Of a stretch of DNA of 64,000 bases, positions 57,799 through 64,000 are shown piece by piece. Below the pieces are notes generated by a model. The model ran no database searches, had not been told where the DNA came from, and was given only the letters and a program-made list of their open reading frames with translations. The stretch covers positions 2,032,183-2,096,182 of the forward strand of contig JAMWFC010000117.1 of the NCBI GenBank assembly GCA_027475525.1, given 5' to 3'. Every line of letters begins with the position of its first letter. Positions within the stretch are counted from its first letter, which is position 1. The translations under genes and the position numbers were made by a program. The stretch comes from Macrolepiota albuminosa. Its lineage: Eukaryota; Basidiomycota; Agaricomycetes; Agaricales; Agaricaceae.

Positions 57799-58566
57799 AT
57801 GGACGCTAGGCTCTAGCAGGAAACAATGTCGTTCGGTGATATTCTTGGACTCATCTTTCCACTGGTGTTGTCGTTTACGTCGGCCGTGTAAAATTTCCGA
57901 TGGTCATTGGTCTGGATACTTTTATACGCTGTCATAAGGTTCCCTCTCAAAATCTGCGACATACCGAGGTGCCGCGTATGGCCTTCAAGGTGATGAACTG
58001 ACTATAGTTTCTTCTTTTCCGGATCTTCTCGAGCGAACGCACCCAACACAAACGTCGTAAATATGCGTGGATTCCCGATACCGCTTGGAGCGTCTATTAG
58101 TATATTGTTGCCTTCTTGTGAATGTATCCTTTAGATTGTTTCTAGTCAATGGCAAGTTAATTGCGCGTTCACGTTGATAGCATTTCGTTTATCTCATGCT
58201 GTCGTGCTATCCTCGTCGCTCCGCGGTGAGCAACGAACAATTTGATCCGGTCTTTATTTTCCTGTTTGGTGAGAGCTATAGAAGGTAAAGAAACTCACTT
58301 GATTCTGGGCGACATAGAAATGGGAGGACAAGGATCCTATCACGGATCAACGTTCAACAGCCACGACTTCAACAACGAAAGGAGGTCCGAAATCTGCGAA
58401 ACCAGTCCAGCATACATCCGTCGTGAACGGACCAGATTACGTATCAGGATATCCGAAGTCAGTGTTCTTTTCACGTTTCCAGCATTTTATTTGCTGTATC
58501 AGGAAACATGCTGGTTTCCTTATTATGGTGTTGTTCGCAGGTGGAAAATAGATGAAGGTTCCGTAT
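57799..58566. other. Convergent 3' intergenic
   Basis: About 770 bp between the stops of the SR factor and tubulin cofactor E. Frames such as 58242-58706 (+) are interrupted and antisense to the last TBCE exon; no gene supported. Confidence 0.55.
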
Positions 58567-60702
58567 TCAGGCATCTACAGTATGATATATCAGCTTTGAT
58601 CCTTCATCCAAGCCCAACCAATCCACTGTCCGATCATCATGCTCTATTGTCAACTCTGCAAGTGTTCCGCCGGTCTGTAGCACCCAAAAAAGTATATTTC
58701 CTTTGACCTTGAATGTCTTGCATGTCTTCCTCCGAAGTGCACGCAGTGTCATCACCGGCAATACGTGCAGAACAAGGGGTGTTTTTGACTCCAGAACTCC
58801 TTGGTAATCACTGGCGGTCAAGCTTTGGCTTTGATAGAAGTTTAGTGCTTGAGGTTTCAAATTTCAGCACGCGTCAACTGATTAATCCTCGGGATTGTAC
58901 TACTTACCAATTAAACGCTGACTAAGTTTATTCTGAACGGGGTTTGCCTTCGTCATAACATCAGGCCTGCCATGTTCTGTACGAGTTCAGCGGAGCTACT
59001 AAGTTTATTCTGAACGGGGTTTGCCTTCGTCATAACATCAGGCCTGCCATGTTCTGTACGAGTTCAGCGGAGCTCAACGGGTGCCATTCAAAAAAATCAT
59101 TACTTTTGCACAGATTGAGCCATTGTGGGTGTGACTTAACTCGCTCGTTCTCTGATCCGGCGTCGTGGACTACAAAAGATAGATATAGCATCTCGGAATC
59201 TATTCGTTCTCTGTACGTTATCTGGTAGATGTAAAAGATATGTCAGATCATGCCGGCCAAGAACGTAGTCACCTGCCTCTGCTCCGTCCAAAGTCATCAG
59301 GGTCGGAAGTTTAGATATAGTATAGGGTCGTGAATGTTGAACTTGCGCTTCATATGACAAAGCATCACTTGAGGCGACCTCATGCAGATGATGGTGTTAG
59401 CAACACGCACTTGTGAGTGGATTTCCTCTTAGTGTTAACACCTCAAGAAGCGGACACCAGGACGATAATGCGTCAATGTCACTCCAGGCTTGAATTTTAT
59501 TATGCAATAGCGATAGATGTTTCAGAGCGGGAAGAACTTGCTGAGGGCCTGGAAAAGGCACATGGTCGATTGAGTTCGATGCCAACAGAAGTCGTTGCAA
59601 CCTTTCGATTATGACTGACAGCAATTACATATGACCGTGGAATAGAACGTACGATGTATAATGGCGTATCGATTCCGTGATGTGAACCCAGTTAGAACAT
59701 GCATTACTATCAAGGTTGATGACGCGGACTGTCTTGTTCACAGGTAGGATATCATCTCCGGTGTGAAGGCGCGTCAGAGAATTATAACCAAACTCAATAA
59801 TTTCGAGCTTATGCATTTTTGCAGTGGCGTTCTGCATTTCTGACCACGACATCATCGTGCCATTAAGCTGCAATTCAGTCAGATTTGCAAAAGCTGATTC
59901 CATATCTGCAAAATTTCTTCCAGCCGAAAGCCGATTTGAACTAAGTGTTTCGCTTAAGAAAAAGCACGAGTTCCAGGGACAGAGCTAACTTTAGACAGAG
60001 CCTTTTGAGGAGGGGAAGTTCACGAGTGATTAAGGCAACAACATCCCAATCAGGTATGAGATTCTTAGACAAATCGAGCCCACGAATATCTGATACACTG
60101 TGATGAACATTACATGTGTTCTTTAGATAGAGCTTACTCGGGCAAGTCTGTTGGATGACCCCATCAGCGTCGCCAGTCGCAACGTCCAGATTAGCCAGGC
60201 TGACTTCACGCAACGTGCCCAGATCGGCTAGTTTGCTTCTTATTTTATCTAAATTGACGGCTTCAACCACGATGGATCCCTGTGAGGATCCCAAGATCAC
60301 ACTCTCTTGAGAAATGGATCCGTGGGGTGTCTCAATGTATTTAGAAGTCAAGGCCTCAAGAAAGGATTGACCATATGATACATTGGGAGACGGACGAATG
60401 AATGAGCCTGAATTTTTCACGCTGAAGGCAATGCATGGGACCTGAGGAGAGCGTGTAAAGGGCTTACCGACAGGTGAAGTACCTTTTCCCATCTTTGACT
60501 CCATCGTGCTTTCCACGCGCATGATCGTCCCATTCGATGCCGAGCCATGTGCCAGAAGTGCCTTCCACAGGCCCTGTGTACCTTACGGTCCCAAGATACC
60601 CAGCTAGAGAGATACGAGGACAAGGGGACATAGAGTGTGAGACTCGGAGAAGAAGAATGTAACGCCGAACGTGACTTTGATTTTTCCAAATTGAACACTC
60701 AT
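58567..60702 (-). CDS. Tubulin-folding cofactor E (TBCE)
   Basis: Chaperone that binds alpha-tubulin during heterodimer assembly. The start at 60702 gives MSVQFGKIKVTFG; a small gap (splice not certain, perhaps 60664-60607) leads to AGYLGTVRYTGPVEGTSG, TWLGIEWDDHARGKHDG, the CAP-Gly domain. Then leucine-rich repeats: LADLGTLREVSLANLDV, IRGLDLSKNLIPDWDVV, LTELQLNGTMMSWSEM, LEIIEFGYNSLTRLHTG and RLLLASNSIDHV. The last part is SHPQWLNLCK|KHGRPDVMTKANPVQNKLS and a ubiquitin-like end, TCKTFKVKGNILFWVLQTGG then DWLGLDEGSKLIYHTVD. The 77-bp duplication at 58921-59074 sits in the ANPVQNKLS exon; with one copy removed it reads on as KLSQRLI to a proper donor. Domain order matches TBCE. Confidence 0.88.
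58921..59074. repeat. 77-bp tandem duplication G (TBCE exon)
   Basis: 58921-58997 repeated exactly at 58998-59074. Collapsing it restores the TBCE exon and its GTAAGT donor. Confidence 0.96.
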
Positions 60703-60727
60703 CCTGTGCACCGGCTTACCTCGGGTT
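60703..60727. promoter_or_regulatory. 25-bp gap between divergent TBCE and HIBCH start codons
   Basis: Too short for two separate promoters and leaders. Transcription of each gene must start inside the other gene's coding region or first intron, or one of the start codons is misplaced. Confidence 0.5.
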
Positions 60728-62609
60728 ATGCTGGCCGCCACTCTCATCAAGAGTATGTCTCGCAGCGGCACCCGCGCCTCTACCAGAACCCGTGCTATTG
60801 CCCAACAATTCATGTCTGCATCTACCTCTGCCGCACAACCCGAGGTATGTTCTCCCGCTTCGTCGCGTCTCGTTTCGCCAACTGATTTCTCGCCAACTGA
60901 TTCGAATCAGCCCCCTGTGTTGTTTGAATCCAACCTTGCTGTGCGCACCTACATTTTGAACAGGCCACAGGTCCACAATGTCCTTGATGAGTCGATGCTG
61001 GCGCTTCTTCGCCCAAAAATCGAGGTGAGGGGTACATCCTCCAACACTTGGTTCTGTCTGATGATGTACTCTCAAGGAATGGAGTACTTCGGACCTGTGC
61101 AGGACAATTGTAGGGACTAGCGTCGCCCCGAAGTTCTGTGCTGGAGGCGACGTCAAAGGTTAGAACCGCCAACATAGCCCCTGATCAGTATTTGATTCGC
61201 CCTCGATTCAGCCGTCCTGGCAAACGTCTGCAATCCCGAAACGCGTCCCCAGGCTATTGACTTTTTTAAACGAGAGTGAGAGAAACGAGTTTCATCTAGT
61301 TCCTGACATGATTTTAATGATGTAGGTTCGAGCTCGACTACCTCTTGGCAACGTTGACCAAGCCCTACGTTGCCATTCTCGACGGGAATACAAGTACGTC
61401 TGGGTCGGCATCAGTTTGATCATCTTTGACGCTTTGAGCAGTGGGTGGTGGTGCTGGTCTTGCAGCGTATGCCTCGTTTAGGATAGCGACAGAAAACACG
61501 GTTTTTTCTATGCCCGAAACTCAAATTGGTTATTGTCCTGATGTCGGAAGTAGTTATTTTTTGTCCAGGCTTGATGGGGAGCTTGGAACATACTTGTCTT
61601 TGACAAGTGGGGTTGTCAAAGGCAGAGATGTTTTGTAGGTAACTCAATTATCAATCTTTTTCACTGCCATTGACTAGCTCTGCTTAGCCGCCTCGGATTT
61701 GCGACTCACTATATCCCTTCAAGAAGAGTTCCAATCCTTCTTGACAGATTGGCCTCACTTGAGAATGCGCACGTCAGCGTGATCAATAATACTGTCGAGG
61801 AGTTTTCTGCAGAGCCATTACCTGAGGAGAAGCCTTATCTTCTTGTAGATGAGACTCGAGAAGCTCTCGACTATGCCTTCAGGCATGATGAGGTGGAGAA
61901 GATTTTCGAAGATCTCGAAACATTTGTGGGCCATTCTTCTCCAGCTGTTTCTGAATGGGCAAAACAAACGCTGCAAACTTTGCATCTGCGCAGTCCGACT
62001 AGTCTCAAAGTTGCCCTCAAAGCGATCCGCACAGGAAAGAAAATGACCTTGTTAGAAACATTGCAAATGGAGCTACGCATCGCCACCGCATTTTGCGTTA
62101 GTTATTGCATCTGTCTCACTCGTTTGATCCTGACTTTGCAAACCTAGAACGGTGCTAGTCCTGACTTCAGAACCGGCATCACGGCACGTCTTATTGAGAA
62201 AAAAAGAAACGAGCGACCAGCATGGTCCCCCTCTTCACACAAGGAAGTCTCCGATGAACTGGTCTCCCGGTTTTTTGCAGAAAATTCACCCTACCTCTCT
62301 GGCGTGCCTACCCTTTCAATCTCGGAAGTTTTGAAGAATCAGGAAACAAGTAACCCTAAATTCAACAAGTTTGCACTTCCTACGGAAATAGAAATTGGAG
62401 CGATGGTTCGCGGTTCTCATAGTGCCGGGGCAAACACGGGCATCACTATCGACGAATTAGTCTCCGCTTTTGAAAATATCCGAAATGGAAAGATGGGTGT
62501 GCGGGAGAAAGTTCTTGAGGTTGCGCGGCGCAAATGTGAAGTTCAGGACAACGGTGGTGATGGCAATTTTGTTTGGCTCAAGTGGAAGCATCAAGTGAAA
62601 AGTCCGTGA
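60728..62609 (+). CDS. 3-Hydroxyisobutyryl-CoA hydrolase, mitochondrial
   Basis: Crotonase-fold enzyme of valine breakdown. The start at 60728 gives a basic Ser/Thr/Arg-rich leader (MLAATLIKSMSRSGTRASTR) for mitochondria. After splicing: LAVRTYILNRPQVHNVLDES, TSVAPKFCAGGDVK (CoA oxyanion region), LATLTKPYVAILDGNT|VGG, GAGLAAYASFRIATENTVFS, and MPETQIGYCPDVGSSYFLS, the family's catalytic Glu segment. C-terminal exons read ENSPYLSGVPTLSISEVL and MVRGSHSAGANTGITIDELV. The last exon ends NFVWLKWKHQVKSP. In yeast the related Ehd3 is also a mitoribosome component (mS47), so that second role is possible. The gene faces TBCE head to head. Confidence 0.88.
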
Positions 62610-63687
62610 TACGTTTGTTTGTCTCCTACTTGATAGGCATCATTTAATCCTACCTTCCTGCTGATAAAGGCTGAAAATTATTTTTGAGATTGACATCAGA
62701 TGCAGAGTGATATCACTAGGCATATAGGAGGCTATTTCGGGGATCGTGGCGTTGAATCATCCCGATATCAAATGGTCTGTAGTGTCCCGAATGAGACAAT
62801 GGCTAACGATGTGGGCGCGATCTGATTCTAATATGCACCATGCGCGTTTGGTTCAACAACTCGGATGGATATATTATCAGTTTTTGGACGAGTCCACTCG
62901 TTCAACATTGAACCCATATCTCTACTTAAGCGCTTTAATACAGTCGTGGGCGTTCGCAGGTCCATTGTTGTACATATGTTCTGGAGATCAGAGTCGTACC
63001 AAATTTTAACAGGACGAAAGAGAACCAAAACAGATGTAACTTTGACTGTATAGTAGGGATGACGAGTGTAAGGGTCTCAAAGATTGATCGTTATAGCCCG
63101 AAATGCAAGGTCACCGTCAAACGTCAGAAATTTGTGCCTAGGCCATTGAAACTAAGTGACCATACCGGTTAAACCTCATCGCCTTGAGATATCAAAACGT
63201 GCCGTTGGAATTGGGTCTTTTTGACTCGGAAGTGAGATGATTTGTAAACACTTAACAGCTGTGTTATTAAGCTGACACGGCTCCATAGTCTGAGTGGCAT
63301 GAAGATGGGAACCTGAGACGCAACGATTCGAGGTACCGTGGAGGCTTGTCAAATTTAGTGAAAACTGTAACCTAATATTGATTGAGATTGGATACACCCG
63401 ATCGAGATCGAAAGCAACGAAAGATTCCGTCATCCGGAACAACCCTTGAAGCGTGCCGAGGATCCAAATACGTCCGTAAGGGGCGAATTTTTCAAACTTC
63501 ATTTTTCGCGGTGAACTACCGACTAGGCGAAGGATATTGCACTGTCTGTGTGTGCCCAAATTGCTGTCAAAATCAGATGAGACGGAGATGGCAGTTCCAA
63601 ATTTCAATATAAGAGAGGATGCGAAACGCGTCTTCCAGCAACTTCACCCATCCTTTCTAGACCACACCTCCCCACATTACTACCCCC
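62610..63687. other. Intergenic, nothing firm
   Basis: About 1.1 kb between the hydrolase stop and the start of the dioxygenase gene. An 87-codon plus-strand frame at 62746-63009 and frames near 63176-63612 show no family. They are not annotated as genes. Confidence 0.5.
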
Positions 63688-64000
63688 ATGGACGTTATCA
63701 ACATCCTGCCCTCGCCGCCTCACTTTTTCAGGCTCTTTTTCCGCCTCGCCGCCTCACTGCTTCATTCCACTCTCAACACCTCCCGTCGCCGCCTCGTTGA
63801 ACAGCGAGTTCTCCAGACCGACTTTGACATTGCCTCAGACTGTGGCTTCTTTCCTCCACAGCAGCTGAAGAGGCTGCCGCACGCGTTCAACATCTGGGAG
63901 GACGCGTTAGCCGAGGCAAGCGACAAATTAACGTTAGGAGATGACGATAGGGACGAAGCAAACGAAAAACGTCCCTTGGGAGAAGCCTGGCGAGCCGCTG
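63688..64000 (+). CDS. Indoleamine 2,3-dioxygenase, N-terminus (runs past window)
   Basis: Haem dioxygenase opening the indole ring of tryptophan, first step of the kynurenine/NAD route. The start at 63688 gives MDVINILPSPPHFFRLFFRL, then TDFDIASDCGFFPPQQLKRL, NIWEDALAEASDKLTLGDDD and EKRPLGEAWRAA at the right edge. The 'DxDxxxGFFPPxxLxRLP...WEDAL...L.LGDDxxxEA..KR..GEAWR' pattern is that of fungal IDO proteins. The haem-ligand His lies beyond the window, so the call rests on the N-terminus only. A Leu/Phe-rich first stretch could be a weak membrane or targeting segment. Confidence 0.68.
   Translation, partial: MDVINILPSPPHFFRLFFRLAASLLHSTLNTSRRRLVEQRVLQTDFDIASDCGFFPPQQLKRLPHAFNIWEDALAEASDKLTLGDDDRDEANEKRPLGEAWRAA

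Noticed and set aside
40689..59074. 77-bp tandem duplications as a biological system (for example a targeted duplication mechanism)
   Set aside because: Seven unrelated sequences with one identical length, no shared motif at their edges, and coding frames that only work with one copy: an assembly join explains all of this more simply.
62746..63009. 87-codon plus-strand ORF after the HIBCH gene
   Set aside because: No homology recognised, frame ends without a plausible donor, and the HIBCH C-terminus is already complete.

Overview
The window looks like nuclear DNA of a filamentous basidiomycete, most likely an Agaricomycete. Almost every gene is broken by short GT..AG introns of about 45-65 nt, and conserved proteins only read through after splicing. 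The gene content also fits: a Clp1-like (clampless) protein, a WC-2-type PAS/GATA factor, a secreted GH6 cellobiohydrolase with an N-terminal CBM1, and a LINE that looks Tad/I-like. There are no operons. I saw no rRNA, convincing tRNA or CRISPR array.

Layout, 1-32 kb. Minus strand: isovaleryl-CoA dehydrogenase (cut by the left edge), inositol-pentakisphosphate 2-kinase, Clp1-like protein, ARPC1, WC-2-like GATA factor, a 13-exon short-chain dehydrogenase, a very long kinesin-4-type motor, and arginase. Arginase is divergent from a class I/II aminotransferase (+). Then come a CWF19L1/Drn1-like protein (-), a secreted carboxylesterase (+) and a single-pass membrane protein (-).

32.8-44.1 kb is a disturbed zone. 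It holds a near full-length non-LTR retrotransposon (-) with an in-frame TGA between endonuclease and reverse transcriptase, a decayed 5'-truncated P4-ATPase, a 43-bp minisatellite, the four-RRM protein NOP4/RBM28, and a syntaxin-6/Tlg1-like stub that ends where a 134-bp segment shared with position 30.4 kb begins.

44-64 kb: Nudix hydrolase (-), UBLCP1-like CTD phosphatase (-), an uncharacterised protein (+), a CSN8-like subunit (-), NECAP-like protein (+), GH6 cellobiohydrolase (+), mitochondrial cysteine desulfurase NFS1 (+), SR splicing factor (+), tubulin cofactor E (-) divergent by only 25 bp from 3-hydroxyisobutyryl-CoA hydrolase (+), and the start of an indoleamine 2,3-dioxygenase (+).

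The most striking observation is seven head-to-tail duplications, each with a period of exactly 77 bp, between 40.7 and 59.1 kb, in coding, intronic and splice-site sequence of unrelated genes. Collapsing each to one copy restores reading frames or exons in the genes I could test. A uniform length in unrelated sequence points to assembly seams (neighbouring contigs joined without removing a 77-base overlap), not biology. Gene models across these seams should be read with one copy removed. I found no convincing novel biological system. The genes are mostly housekeeping, with amino-acid catabolism (leucine, valine, arginine, tryptophan), splicing or RNA processing, cytoskeleton and light response or development represented.
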